A DNA stretch of 43,421 nt from Nevskiales bacterium (GCA_011526045.1 WYBE01000001.1:1-43421); one strand, 5' to 3'; positions 1 to 8,052 are shown, counted from the first letter of the stretch. Made by a program: numbers and translations. The notes: generated by a model from the letters alone, not told the origin.

Positions 1-97
1 CGGAGACGGGCGGAGTCGCAGCAGCCTGACAAGCGGTTCTGCGCCCCGAGCACCTTGCGACGCATCGCGCCTGGCGAGGCGGATGCAGCGGTGGTCA

Positions 98-205
98 CGG
101 CCCCGGCGCGGGCATGTGTGGAGCCGGTTGCCAGGAGGGCAGCAACCGGCGGAACTCATAGCGACGAGCACAGGGACGTGCGAGGAGCGGCACGTGCCGG
201 GGGCG
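98..205 (+). repeat. Dispersed hairpin repeat, copy A
   Basis: About 95 bases here match the reverse complement of 39241-39340 at roughly 85% by eye. The core is a hairpin with arms at 123-131 (GCCGGTTGC) and 142-150 (GCAACCGGC) around an AGGAGGG-containing loop, followed by a conserved flank containing GCGACGAGCACAGGGACG. No open frame with coding character covers it. The stretch 1-97 before it shows nothing I can name; a frame ending in TGA at 25-27 could be the tail of a gene cut by the window edge, but eight codons are too few to call. Confidence 0.75.
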
Positions 206-337
206 CGACCACCGCTGCTGCGGCGCAAAGATGCGCGTAGTCTCAGGCGACGACTGCAGTGCGGATGCGATTGCCCGACGGCCGCGCTTCTGCCCGTCGC
301 CGGGCAGAGTCCAGCACCCAGCAGTGGGAGAAGAAAC

Positions 338-366
338 AAAAAAGGCCGGTCGCGCTGACCGGCCTT
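338..366 (-). terminator. Rho-independent terminator of the tRNA-Ala gene
   Basis: On the minus strand an 8-bp GGCCGGTC/GACCGGCC stem with a 5-base loop (arms 357-364 and 344-351) is followed by six T residues. It lies 11 bases beyond the encoded CCA end of the tRNA, so it closes that transcript. Confidence 0.9.
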
Positions 367-376
367 GCGGTGAGAC

Positions 377-452
<76 letters not shown>

Positions 453-515
453 ACGCGCTGCCTCGTTCGGCGGCGGCAGTTTAGCCGGGCCGCGCGGGCA
501 AACCAAGCCGGCCGC

Positions 516-833
516 TCACTCCTCCGGCGCGATGATGACCGCAATGCCTTCGATCGCCGGCGACACCCGCACCTGGCAGGCCAGGCGCGACTCGCCCGGG
601 CGATAGTTCTCCGACCCTTCCAGCAACTCCATTTCGTCGTCCTTGGGGGCCGGCAGCTTCTTCGCCCAATCGGGCGCGATGAAGACGTGACAGGTCGAGC
701 ACGAGCACATCCCGCCGCACAACGCTTCCATGCCGTCTGCGACGTCGCGCAGCGGCTCCATCAGGGTCAGGCCGTCTTTGGCCTCGATGTCGAGCTCGTG
801 GCCCTCGCGATCCGTCACGTGAATCTTCGCCAT
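516..833 (-). CDS. [2Fe-2S] ferredoxin, adrenodoxin type
   Basis: A 105-residue soluble electron carrier. The cluster ligands are visible as C39-x5-C45-x2-C48 (motif CGGMCSCSTC) and C86 (LACQV), which is the adrenodoxin/putidaredoxin arrangement rather than the plant type. The length is normal and the start is the only sensible ATG. Such ferredoxins pass single electrons from an NAD(P)H reductase to cytochromes P450 or oxygenases, or serve Fe-S assembly. No isc genes or P450 are in the window, so the partner is unknown. The RCCR-like reductase at 5448-6272 belongs to a ferredoxin-dependent family, which makes this protein one possible donor; that link is inference. Confidence 0.93.
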   Translation of the reverse strand: MAKIHVTDREGHELDIEAKDGLTLMEPLRDVADGMEALCGGMCSCSTCHVFIAPDWAKKLPAPKDDEMELLEGSENYRPGESRLACQVRVSPAIEGIAVIIAPEE

Positions 834-949
834 ACCTCACCTGAGCGCAGGGTGGTGAAAAAGGGCGCGCAATATAGCACGGCAACCGCGGGCGGGAGCA
901 TGCGCATTGACCGCAATCGCCGCCCCGGCCGGGGCGCCCCCGTATCGAA

Positions 950-1258
950 TCAGGCCGTGCCCGCGTTCAGGTCGTGCGGCGAGGCGTAGTAATCGCTGTC
1001 TTCGGCGAGCTGGCGCGCCTCCTCGATCAGCGTGCGCACGCGCCTCTCGGCCGTGCTCACCATGGCGCAGGATTCGCAGAACGGGTCGTCGCAGGGCTGC
1101 CTGGAAAACAGCCAGAACTGCACCGCACCCGCGAGCAGCCCCGAGGCGACTTCCCAGGTATCGGCGCCGTTGTCCTGGTCGAGCATCCGGTTACCGAGCT
1201 CGATCACCCGCTCCGCCGCCTGGTCGAAGGGAGTTTTCGCTGGGTCTGTGGTGGTCAT
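950..1258 (-). CDS. Hypothetical protein with a Cys cluster
   Basis: A 102-residue, acidic, probably cytoplasmic protein with no signal peptide. It is mostly helical in character, with a central cysteine group CDDPFCESC (about residues 56-64) that could bind a metal or form a disulfide. The start ATG at 1258 has a GAGG about eight bases upstream on the minus strand. I do not recognise the family. It sits alone between the ferredoxin and the barrel gene, with both neighbours on the same strand. Confidence 0.7.
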   Translation of the reverse strand: MTTTDPAKTPFDQAAERVIELGNRMLDQDNGADTWEVASGLLAGAVQFWLFSRQPCDDPFCESCAMVSTAERRVRTLIEEARQLAEDSDYYASPHDLNAGTA

Positions 1259-1355
1259 GGAAGCAACCTCGCGCGGGCGATGGCATCGCGACTGCCCTAG
1301 GGAGCATCGTAACCGATCGGGCGCGTGCAGCGCCCGGACGGCTGCCGCAGGAAAC

Positions 1356-2009
1356 TCAGAACCTGGCGGTGAGCCCGGCGAAAACCTCCCACTGCCAGAG
1401 TATGTCGCCGCTGGCCCGAAAGGCGCAGGCCGCCCCTTCGGAATCGGATCGACAGAAAATGGAGGTGTCGCTGTCGATGACGGAGCCGAGTACGCGGGCC
1501 TCCAGCCGGACTCCGATGCGATCCGCCGGAAACAACTGCGCGCCGCCGCCGACGCCGAAGGCGAACACCGTGTCCGAGCTGTACCCCGAATCGTCGGGAC
1601 TCAGATGCGCCGCACCGATACCGGCTGCAAGGTACGGTCGGTAGCTTGCCCCCGCGCCTGCGCCGACATAAGTGCCACCGAGGAGCACGTGGCTGATGTC
1701 GATGTCGAGCCCGGGATCCACGCCGGCGGGTGCATCGTCGAGCCCCACGGACTGGCGGCTGACGTACAACTCCCACTCGGTATAGTCGTCGCCGCGCACC
1801 CGCTCGGCAGGCAGGTTGACGATGAGGCCGACGACGGCGTCATCATCGAGGCTGACCTCATCGTTTCCTTCCTCGGCATCGAAACTCCCGCCCATGCGGT
1901 AACCGACCAGCGGAGTGATCGCTACGCGGTAGTCGCCCGCCTCGCTGGCCGACAACCCCGGCGGCAGCAAGGCCATCAGTATCAGCGCCACCAATGTTGG
2001 AAATCGCAT
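1356..2009 (-). CDS. Outer-membrane beta-barrel protein
   Basis: A 217-residue exported protein. Residues 1-22 form a signal peptide (hydrophobic core LVALILMALLPPG, then SASEA). The rest alternates hydrophobic and polar residues as in transmembrane beta strands, with glycine-rich turns (VGAGAGASYRPYLAAGIGAA), and ends in phenylalanine, the usual BAM-recognition residue. A GGGGGAG ribosome site lies eight bases before the ATG. The size fits an eight-stranded OmpA/OmpW-like barrel. Cargo and role are unknown. Two cysteines (IFCRSDSEGAACAF) probably form a loop disulfide. Confidence 0.8.
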   Translation of the reverse strand: MRFPTLVALILMALLPPGLSASEAGDYRVAITPLVGYRMGGSFDAEEGNDEVSLDDDAVVGLIVNLPAERVRGDDYTEWELYVSRQSVGLDDAPAGVDPGLDIDISHVLLGGTYVGAGAGASYRPYLAAGIGAAHLSPDDSGYSSDTVFAFGVGGGAQLFPADRIGVRLEARVLGSVIDSDTSIFCRSDSEGAACAFRASGDILWQWEVFAGLTARF

Positions 2010-2060
2010 GCGTTAGCTCCCCCGTTCAGCAGTATCCGTTCGCCGCCCCTGCGACGGGCC

Positions 2061-2780
2061 CTACGGGCAAACCGCCGTGCGCCTAATGATGTCGACTGCC
2101 TCATCGACGTCGTCGACGAGACTCAGCATCGCGAGCTCATCCGTCCCGATGGTGCCCTCGGGCACCAGCGTATCGAGCAGGAAGGCGCGCAGAGACTGCC
2201 AGAACTGCCCGCCCATCGCCACCACGGGGAACCTCTCGAGCTTGCGGGTCTGGATCAGCGTCATCACCTCGAACGCCTCGTCGAGCGTGCCGAACCCGCC
2301 CGGCATCACCACGAAAGCGCAGGAGTATTTGACCAGCATGACTTTGCGCACGAAGAAGTGCTCGAACTCGACGAACCGGTCGAGATAATCATTGGGCTTC
2401 TGCTCGCGCGGCAGCCGGATGTTGCAGCCGAGACTCAGGCCACCCGCCTCGCGCGCCCCGCGGTTCGCCGCCTCCATGATCCCCGGCCCGCCCCCGGTCA
2501 TCACCGCGTAGCCGGCACGCGCGAGCGCACTGCCGAGGGCGCGCGCCGTTTCGTAGTAGGGATGCCCGGCGGTAAAACGCGCCGAGCCGAACACGGTCAC
2601 GCACGGCCCCTTGAATTCCAGCGCCTCGAACCCGCGGAGAAACTCCAGGAACAGGCGCACCGCGCTTTCGAGGTCCGCGCCATGATGGCGGCGCCCGGAC
2701 AGAAAGTCCTTCTCGGCATCCGCCACCGCGGCCAGCATCGGGATACCGGCACTACCGACGTAGCGACCGTTGTCCGTCAT
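2061..2780 (-). CDS. LOG-family Rossmann protein (TIGR00730 type)
   Basis: A 239-residue lysine-decarboxylase-like/LOG protein. The signature motifs are GGGPGIMEAANRGA and MPGGFGTLDE, the PGGxGTxxE motif that binds the ribose phosphate. Family members cleave nucleoside 5'-monophosphates, and cytokinin riboside monophosphates in plants and some bacteria, to free base plus ribose 5-phosphate. The open frame continues upstream inside the kinase gene, but the ATG at 2780 has a GGAG eight bases before it and matches the family N-terminus, so I take that start. It follows the sensor kinase by 40 bases and may be cotranscribed. Confidence 0.9.
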   Translation of the reverse strand: MTDNGRYVGSAGIPMLAAVADAEKDFLSGRRHHGADLESAVRLFLEFLRGFEALEFKGPCVTVFGSARFTAGHPYYETARALGSALARAGYAVMTGGGPGIMEAANRGAREAGGLSLGCNIRLPREQKPNDYLDRFVEFEHFFVRKVMLVKYSCAFVVMPGGFGTLDEAFEVMTLIQTRKLERFPVVAMGGQFWQSLRAFLLDTLVPEGTIGTDELAMLSLVDDVDEAVDIIRRTAVCP

Positions 2781-2820
2781 GGTCAGCTCCGGATCAGGGG
2801 CCGCACCCCGGTGCAGCCGT

Positions 2821-4185
2821 TCACGCGGCAGCGCCCGCGCGCCGCGGCAGGCACACGGTAACCTGCGTGCCGCAGCCGAGCTCGCTCTGGATGGCGAGCG
2901 AGCCGCCATGCGCCTCGGCAATGCGCCGGCACAGATACAGGCCGAGCCCGAGGCCGCCGGTGACGCGACTGCGGGCCGGGTCGGCGCGATAGAACGGCTC
3001 GGTGACACGCGCGAGGTCGTGCGTGGACATGCCGCGCCCGTGGTCGCAGACGCGAATCTCCGCCGAATCGCCGCTCGCGCGGACCGCGATTTCCACCGGC
3101 GGCTGGCCGGGCGTCGTGTAGCGCAACGCGTTCTCCGCAAGATTCTTCACCAGCAGCCGCAACCGGGTTGCATCGGCCTGGATGGTCAGCGGCTGCGGCG
3201 GCAGGTCAATGGTAACGCGCCCTTCGGCGCCGGCGACGTCGGAGTCCACCACGGCTGCGACCAGCTCGCCGAGATTCACGGGTGTGAGCTGCAACTTGGA
3301 GTGGCGGGTGTTGAGCCGCTCGCTCTCGAGCAGGTCGGCGATGAGCCGCTCCATCTCGCCGATGTCCTGCAGGAGATTCTCGCGCACACTCGCGTCCTCG
3401 AGAAACTCCAGCGCCACCTTGGCGCGGGTCAGCGGCGAGCGCAGTTCGTGGCTGATGGCGAGCAGCAGCTGGCGCTTTGCCTCGAGCATCGCGTGCACGT
3501 CGTCGGCCATGCGGTTGATGTCGGCGGCAAGTTCACCGAGGTCGTCCCGGCGGGTGACCGGGATGCGGTAATCGAGATCGCCCTGGCCGATGCGCGCCGC
3601 GCCTTCCTTGATCCAGCGGATCGGTTTTACCAGCCAGCGCACCGCCATGTAGCAGCCCGTCAGCACGATCACCGAGAGGACGGCGATGATGGGCGTGGCA
3701 ATCTGCGGCCGCGGCGGCTCGGCGAACTTCGGCGAGGCAAAGATGATCTGGTATGGGCCGTCCTGGATCTTGACGAACGCGCGATTCTCGTAACGCGCGA
3801 GCTCGAGCAGCTCGATCGTCTTGGTCCAGGGCTGCACCTCGTAGAGCACGCCCGGCACCAGGAAGCGGCTGCGCGAGAAAGGCACCTCGTCGAGCGGCGG
3901 GAACCGCTTGTCCGACTCCCAGTGCATGTCCGGACCGACGATCATGATATCCACCGGCACCTTGTCGACGATGGCCCTGGCGCGCTCGACGTTGGGCGGC
4001 AGGCCGATGTCGTTCAGCACGTACTCCACGTGCAGCGCCATGTGCGCACCGATCACCTCGCTGAGATAGCCGGTGCCCCACACGAGATCGAAGACGTAGC
4101 GCGAAGCGCCCACGTAGACGAGCGAGGTCAGCAGGAATACGCCGAGCACCCGGGCCGAGAGCGAACGGGTGATCCGGTCGATCAC
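2821..4185 (-). CDS. Sensor histidine kinase, EnvZ/CpxA/RstB type
   Basis: A 454-residue inner-membrane kinase. Transmembrane 1 is at about residues 12-28, a periplasmic sensor at 30-160, transmembrane 2 at about 163-186 and HAMP at 187-238. The HisKA dimerisation helix carries the phospho-acceptor H246 in ISHELRSPLTR. The ATPase domain has the N-box NLAENALRY (348-356), DHGRGM (381-386) and GGLGLGLYL (410-418). The start is a GTG overlapping the regulator's TGA as GTGA, so the two genes are translationally coupled. The C-terminus ends in an Ala-rich tail. The signal is unknown; the window's heavy load of envelope genes makes an envelope cue plausible, but that is inference. Confidence 0.95.
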   Translation of the reverse strand: MIDRITRSLSARVLGVFLLTSLVYVGASRYVFDLVWGTGYLSEVIGAHMALHVEYVLNDIGLPPNVERARAIVDKVPVDIMIVGPDMHWESDKRFPPLDEVPFSRSRFLVPGVLYEVQPWTKTIELLELARYENRAFVKIQDGPYQIIFASPKFAEPPRPQIATPIIAVLSVIVLTGCYMAVRWLVKPIRWIKEGAARIGQGDLDYRIPVTRRDDLGELAADINRMADDVHAMLEAKRQLLLAISHELRSPLTRAKVALEFLEDASVRENLLQDIGEMERLIADLLESERLNTRHSKLQLTPVNLGELVAAVVDSDVAGAEGRVTIDLPPQPLTIQADATRLRLLVKNLAENALRYTTPGQPPVEIAVRASGDSAEIRVCDHGRGMSTHDLARVTEPFYRADPARSRVTGGLGLGLYLCRRIAEAHGGSLAIQSELGCGTQVTVCLPRRAGAAA

Positions 4186-4883
4186 GAGGACCGGACCTCG
4201 GCACCCACGAAGGTGTAGCCCGTTCCCCAGACAGTCTTGATGAAGCGCGGCTGGCGCGTGGTGTCCTTGAGCTTCTGGCGGAGCCGGCTCACGAGAATGT
4301 CGACGGATCGCGAGAAGAGCTGCGCGTCGATGCCGCGCAGCTCGTTGAGGATCTCGTCGCGGGTGAATGTCCGACCCGGGTTGCTCGCGAACAGCACCAG
4401 CAACTGGTACTCCATCGTGGTGAGTTCGAGCGGACTGCCCTCGAGGTCCACCGTGCGCCGTTCCAGGTTGATCTCCAGGTCCTCGAATACCAGCCGGCCG
4501 GGCTCTCCGGGCTCCTCTCGACCGACGGTCCGGCGCAGCACGTTCTGCACACGCGCCACCAGTTCGCGCGGCTCGAAGGGCTTGGGCATGTAGTCGTCCG
4601 CGCCGAGTTCCAGCCCCACGACCCGATCCGTCACGTCGCCGCGCGCGGTCAGCATGATGATGGGAACCGAGCTCTTGCGGCGGATCTCCCGGCACACCGC
4701 AAACCCGTCCTGGTCCGGCAGCATGACGTCGAGGATCACCAGATCCGGCTGCTCGCGTTCGAGCTTCTCCAGGCCCAGTGCCGGATGGTTCGCCGCGACG
4801 AGATCCAGGTCAAAGCGCTTGAAGTAAGCGCCGAGCAGCTCGCCCAGTTTCTCGTCGTCGTCGATCAGGAGGATTCGCGGCAT
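4182..4883 (-). CDS. OmpR-family response regulator
   Basis: A 233-residue transcription factor. The receiver domain has the acidic pocket DDD (residues 8-10), the phospho-acceptor D52 (LVILDVMLPD), T79 and K101 (DDYMPKPF). The C-terminal winged helix (about 135-230) carries the trans_reg_C features LTTMEYQLLVLF and VWGTGYTF. It is the first gene of the pair with the overlapping sensor kinase. Its promoter faces the three GTTAC repeats at 4999-5023, so autoregulation is likely. Confidence 0.96.
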   Translation of the reverse strand: MPRILLIDDDEKLGELLGAYFKRFDLDLVAANHPALGLEKLEREQPDLVILDVMLPDQDGFAVCREIRRKSSVPIIMLTARGDVTDRVVGLELGADDYMPKPFEPRELVARVQNVLRRTVGREEPGEPGRLVFEDLEINLERRTVDLEGSPLELTTMEYQLLVLFASNPGRTFTRDEILNELRGIDAQLFSRSVDILVSRLRQKLKDTTRQPRFIKTVWGTGYTFVGAEVRSS

Positions 4884-4998
4884 GGTTCACAGTTTCATCG
4901 CGATGCAGTCCGTATCGTACGCGGCCGTGCGTTGGAGTGTCCCTGCCGGGCTGCGCAGGGGCAATTGTACGTCCCGGAAATCGACCGCGCTTCGCGCT

Positions 4999-5023
4999 GT
5001 TACAAAGCGTTACAGGCCGTTAC
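4999..5023. promoter_or_regulatory. Three GTTAC half-sites, 10-bp period: candidate response-regulator box
   Basis: GTTAC occurs at 4999-5003, 5009-5013 and 5019-5023, that is GTTAC-N5-GTTAC-N5-GTTAC. Direct pentamer or hexamer half-sites one helical turn apart are the standard binding architecture of OmpR/PhoP/RstA-type regulators, and the RstA box itself contains GTTACA. The array lies 115-140 bases before the regulator gene and 84-108 bases before the divergent 35-codon gene, so it can serve both promoters. Confidence 0.7.
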
Positions 5024-5106
5024 GGCGCTGCAAGGAAACGGCAACCAAGGGACGGTAGGCTTTCGGTCGAGAGTTGGGTAGTTGTCAAAAAGCCAAGGAG
5101 AACATT

Positions 5107-5214
5107 ATGCGCAATGACTGGCTGGAAGCGGGTGAGTTGCTCGATACCGTCGTGGTAGTGAGTATCGCCCTGTTCTTCCCGGTGGCGGTCGTTCTCGCCA
5201 TCGTTGGTGGCTGA
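5107..5214 (+). CDS. 35-residue single-pass membrane peptide
   Basis: The frame ATG...TGA encodes 35 residues: a polar, acidic N-terminus (MRNDWLEAGELLD) followed by one hydrophobic helix (VVVVSIALFFPVAVVLAIVGG). The start has an excellent ribosome site, AAGGAG, six bases before the ATG, and the gene is followed by a strong terminator at 5268-5293, so it is a discrete transcription unit. It is divergent from the response regulator across the GTTAC array, and a role as a regulated effector or feedback partner of the kinase is plausible, as with known small membrane proteins that bind sensor kinases. I recognise no family. Confidence 0.75.
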   Translation: MRNDWLEAGELLDTVVVVSIALFFPVAVVLAIVGG

Positions 5215-5267
5215 GCGGAAGCTCGGGGACCCGGCGGGCCTGGCCCCGCACCTCCCGATCACGCCAG

Positions 5268-5293
5268 CGCGGCCGTTCGGCCGCGTTTTTTTT
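5268..5293 (+). terminator. Rho-independent terminator after the small membrane peptide
   Basis: CGCGGCC/GGCCGCG arms (5268-5274, 5279-5285) with a GTTC loop are followed directly by eight T residues. It starts 53 bases beyond the TGA of the 35-codon gene. Confidence 0.93.
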
Positions 5294-5320
5294 GGCTCCG
5301 TTTTACATCTGCGGGCGCAG

Positions 5321-5404
5321 GGTCGCGGCTTGCGCCGCTCCTACGGGGCTGCGTTCATCACTTGCGTCAAACCGCGGCCCGCCAGGAGCGACGCTAGTCG
5401 CGAG
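5321..5404. repeat. GTAGGAGCG-type intergenic repeat, copy 1
   Basis: The segment reads GGTCGCGGCTTGCGCCGCTC at its left and CAGGAGCGACGCTAGTCGCG at its right. The two ends are inverted relative to each other and correspond along their length to 43197-43285. Repeats with GTAGGAGCG...CGCGACC ends are widespread between genes in pseudomonads and xanthomonads. It lies between the terminator and the convergent end of the RCCR-like gene. Confidence 0.75.
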
Positions 5405-5447
5405 CACTGTTTGGTCGATTGCCCTGGCAGGATCTGTCGCGCCTCGC

Positions 5448-6272
5448 CTACCGCCGGGTCCAGCGCCCGCGTGTCTCCGCCATCTGCTCGGTACCGGTGC
5501 GCATGGCGAGGCGGCGGTTGAATTCCTCGGGCCCGAGGATCCGCTGCGGCAGTACGTTCATCGGGTCCGTCCGGTAGCCGAGCTCCCGCACGGTGTAGTC
5601 GTAGGCCTGCTGGGCCGCACGCTCGTGCTCGGGCACCGGCTCGGCGTCGTCGAGCCAGCGGAACCAGCGGTCCACGAACTGCTCGAGGAACTTCTCGCAG
5701 GTGCCGATGTTCTCGTCGTTGAGCTCGGCGTACGAACTCACCGCCACCGGCGACATCAGCGCGCGCAGGTAGGTGCCGTGACTGACGAAGCGCGTCCACT
5801 TCGGGTCGCTGCGGAACTTCAGGAAGCCCTCGTTGGCCGGCTCGTAGTACCGCACGAGATAGTCGTGGTTGACGCGCAGATCCACTCGCGGCGTGTACTC
5901 GGCGTAGAAATAGAGCTTCGGTATCGTGCCGAAGATCACCGCCATGTGCGGCACACGGGTCTGCTGGCTGAGAAACGCGGTCGCGTTCATGTCGAGCAGG
6001 CTCGCCTTGCGGTTGCCCAGCCAGGAATACACCAGCCAGTCCACCTGCTCGCCGGTGTAGCCCCAGAAGCCGCCTTCGAGCTGCCGGTCCGGCGAGGTCC
6101 AGTAGTCCTGCCCCTCGTTCTGCCGGTGGCGCTGCACGGGGAAGCGCGCCCGCACGCGCTCGACGATCTTCGAATGGATACCGAGGCAGCGCTCCCAGGC
6201 GCGGGAGACATCCACGTCGGGGTTCTCCGTCAGGAATTCCATGATGGTTTTGGTTTCGGACCTTGCACTCAT
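5448..6272 (-). CDS. Red chlorophyll catabolite reductase-like protein
   Basis: A 274-residue soluble protein without signal peptide. From memory of plant RCCR I can lay several blocks side by side: QVDWLVYSWLGN against the IDFVIGSWIHC block, TPRVDLRVNHDYLVRYYE against PHRKDLVLNPDYLKEYYE, SHGTYLRALMSPVAV against SPSLFVRSAFSPTAS, and a C-terminal D-P...PQRILGPEE against the Asp-containing PRMFGEE block. RCCR is a ferredoxin-dependent bilin reductase relative that reduces a linear tetrapyrrole. The glutamate I remember as part of the plant active site appears to be replaced by isoleucine here, so the substrate may differ. The start is the ATG at 6272. The gene is divergent from an alpha/beta hydrolase and a ferredoxin. 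Confidence 0.68.
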   Translation of the reverse strand: MSARSETKTIMEFLTENPDVDVSRAWERCLGIHSKIVERVRARFPVQRHRQNEGQDYWTSPDRQLEGGFWGYTGEQVDWLVYSWLGNRKASLLDMNATAFLSQQTRVPHMAVIFGTIPKLYFYAEYTPRVDLRVNHDYLVRYYEPANEGFLKFRSDPKWTRFVSHGTYLRALMSPVAVSSYAELNDENIGTCEKFLEQFVDRWFRWLDDAEPVPEHERAAQQAYDYTVRELGYRTDPMNVLPQRILGPEEFNRRLAMRTGTEQMAETRGRWTRR

Positions 6273-6485
6273 CGGTACTGCTCCGTTGCGGGACGTTGCC
6301 TGGAGGGAGCGCAAGTCTAGTGGCCGGCCGCGTGGCCCGACAGTCCGGAGCGCCGGGGCACCGCTTGGCGAACAGCCGCTGGCGGCCTGGGGTCCGCCGC
6401 CGCCACGCACCGTTATCGCGGCGCAGTCCGCAGCGCGAAAAGGTGGCCCGGGCCGCCGAGTCCTCTGCTAACGTTGAGGCCCGCC

Positions 6486-7289
6486 ATGCCCGTCGCGCAC
6501 ATCAACGGCCACCGCATGTACTACGAGGTCCACGGTCGTGGACCACCCGCGATCTGCATGGGCGGCTGGGGCACCTATTGTCACGGCGGTGAACGGCACC
6601 TGGCGCGCGGTCTCACCGACCGCTACCAGACGCTGATCATCGACTATCGCGGCCTCGGCGAGTCGAGCGACGACCCGGCGACTCCGGCCACCATGGCCCT
6701 GCATGCTCAGGACGTCATCGGCCTGCTCGATGAACTGCGCTGGACCAACGTCCACCTCATCGGCCTCGTCGGCATGGGTGCCTGCATCGGCCAGGAAGTC
6801 GCCATCGAGCGCCCCGACCTGGCACGCAGCCTCGTCAACATGGGTGCGTGGGCACGCTGCGATCCGTTCCTCGCGGACCAGCTGGAGATGTTCCGCGACA
6901 TTCACCGCGACTGCGGCTTCGACGCCTTTCGCAGGCACGTCTGCCTGATGTCTTTTCGTCCCGATTACTACAACGCCAACCGGGAGCGCCTGCTCGCTCC
7001 GGGCGGTCCGTGGCAGGAACTGCAGGGCCGCTACGAAACGCACGCACGCCTCGTCGAAGCCTGCCTGCGGCACGACACACTCGACCGACTCGGCCGGATC
7101 CGGGCGCCGGCGCTGATCATTCACGCCGGCGAGGACATCGTGACCGGGCCGCGGGTTACGCAGGCGCTGGAGCACGGCATCCCGGGAGCCCGGGGTGTGC
7201 TCATGGGCGAGGCTGCGCACGTCGTCGCCGGACGCGGGCAGAAAGCGGAGTTCGCACAGCACCTGTTCTCATTTCTCGAGGCACATTAA
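6486..7289 (+). CDS. Alpha/beta-hydrolase-fold protein lacking the nucleophile Ser
   Basis: 267 residues with the full fold: strand and oxyanion region [24 protein letters not shown], the nucleophile-elbow position [14 protein letters not shown], the acid strand [13 protein letters not shown] and the histidine loop GEAAHVVAG. Where active hydrolases have G-x-S-x-G, this reads GLVGMGAC and no serine is present, though the acid and histidine remain. It may be non-hydrolytic, use a different nucleophile (a Cys is close by) or bind a ligand. The ATG at 6486 has GAGG seven bases upstream; an in-frame TTG at 6474 is less likely. It is followed four bases later by a ferredoxin gene. Confidence 0.85.
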   Translation: MPVAHINGHRMYYEVHGRGPPAICMGGWGTYCHGGERHLARGLTDRYQTLIIDYRGLGESSDDPATPATMALHAQDVIGLLDELRWTNVHLIGLVGMGACIGQEVAIERPDLARSLVNMGAWARCDPFLADQLEMFRDIHRDCGFDAFRRHVCLMSFRPDYYNANRERLLAPGGPWQELQGRYETHARLVEACLRHDTLDRLGRIRAPALIIHAGEDIVTGPRVTQALEHGIPGARGVLMGEAAHVVAGRGQKAEFAQHLFSFLEAH

Positions 7290-7293
7290 GCAG

Positions 7294-7671
7294 ATGGGCA
7301 AACCAGCGGCACCCGGCGAGACGATCGAGGACCGCGTCAGACGGCTCGGCCTTGCATCGGTCCGCCACCACGTCTTTCTCTGCGCCGACCAGACCGTGGC
7401 GAACTGTTGCGAGCGCGAAGCCGGACTCGCCTCCTGGCAGTACCTGAAGAAGCGCCTGACGGAACTGCGGCTGACCGGTGCCGGCGGCATTTGCCGCAGC
7501 AAGGTCAACTGCCTGCAGGTGTGCATGGGCGGGCCGATCGCAGTCGTCTACCCCGACGGCGTCTGGTATCGCAGCTGCACGCCGGAGGTACTCGAACGCA
7601 TCATCCAGGAGCACCTCATTGGCGGCGTCCCCGTCGCCGAGTACGTGATTGCCGCGCCGTCGTCCTCCTGA
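7294..7671 (+). CDS. Thioredoxin-like [2Fe-2S] ferredoxin
   Basis: A 125-residue protein of the Shethna/thioredoxin-like ferredoxin family. The N-terminal strand [15 protein letters not shown] provides the first ligand(s), and [15 protein letters not shown] provides the C-x3-C pair plus an extra Cys. The family tail [20 protein letters not shown] is clear. These are small electron carriers with a fold different from plant ferredoxins. It starts four bases after the hydrolase stop, with only a weak ribosome site, so coupled translation is likely. It could supply electrons to the divergent RCCR-like reductase, which is inference from position. Confidence 0.88.
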   Translation: MGKPAAPGETIEDRVRRLGLASVRHHVFLCADQTVANCCEREAGLASWQYLKKRLTELRLTGAGGICRSKVNCLQVCMGGPIAVVYPDGVWYRSCTPEVLERIIQEHLIGGVPVAEYVIAAPSSS

Positions 7672-7770
7672 GCACAGCGAAAATGCAGCGGTACTGCATC
7701 CTTATCGTGACTCGTCATACCGCTACCGGACCTGCAGCATGGGCACGCTGCAAAGGCACCGGAGCGAAAC

Positions 7771-7980
7771 ATGGATCGTCGGGCGTTTCTCTGCATGCTG
7801 ATCGCCGCGCCGGCAGCGGCCGAATGGCGGCGCAACAACCGTGAGGAATGCGCCCGCACCGACCGGCAACTGCAGGAGATCGAATCGCAGCGGCGCGCGG
7901 GCTACACGGCGAAACAAGGCCGTCGCCTGAACGCGCGGCGCGAAAAACTCGAGCGCGCCCGGCGCGAACGCTGTCGCTGA
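7771..7980 (+). CDS. Small secreted basic coiled-coil protein
   Basis: 69 residues. A short signal peptide (MDRRAFLCMLIAAPAAA) is followed by a highly charged helical segment (ECARTDRQLQEIESQRRAGY...RREKLERARRERC). One cysteine lies near each end of the mature part, which would close a helical hairpin by a disulfide. GGAG stands six bases before the ATG. I have seen small periplasmic proteins of this shape annotated as hypothetical and know no function. Confidence 0.7.
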   Translation: MDRRAFLCMLIAAPAAAEWRRNNREECARTDRQLQEIESQRRAGYTAKQGRRLNARREKLERARRERCR

Positions 7981-7993
7981 ACGTCACCCTGCA

Positions 7994-8052
7994 GTCGGCA
8001 CTTCAGTGCCGACGGGATATTGCGACCTCGTGGTGATCGGGGCTGAAGCCCC
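7994..8052. repeat. REP-like hairpin pair
   Basis: Two perfect stem-loops stand in opposite orientation: GTCGGCAC-TTCA-GTGCCGAC (7994-8013) and GGGGC-TGAA-GCCCC (8039-8052). Their loops TTCA and TGAA are reverse complements, so this is one inverted pair of REP-like units, as in bacterial BIMEs of pseudomonads and xanthomonads. Neither is followed by a T tract, which argues against simple terminators. Confidence 0.65.

Noticed and set aside
1032..2861. 609-codon open frame on the plus strand opposite the barrel and LOG genes
   Set aside because: It is Arg/His/Ala-rich, has no motif or ribosome site, and covers the complement of two genes with clear signatures.
5086..5097. AAAAAGCCAA shared with the arms of the 92-bp element at 40237-40328
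   Set aside because: Only ten bases match and no arm or flank follows, so chance similarity.
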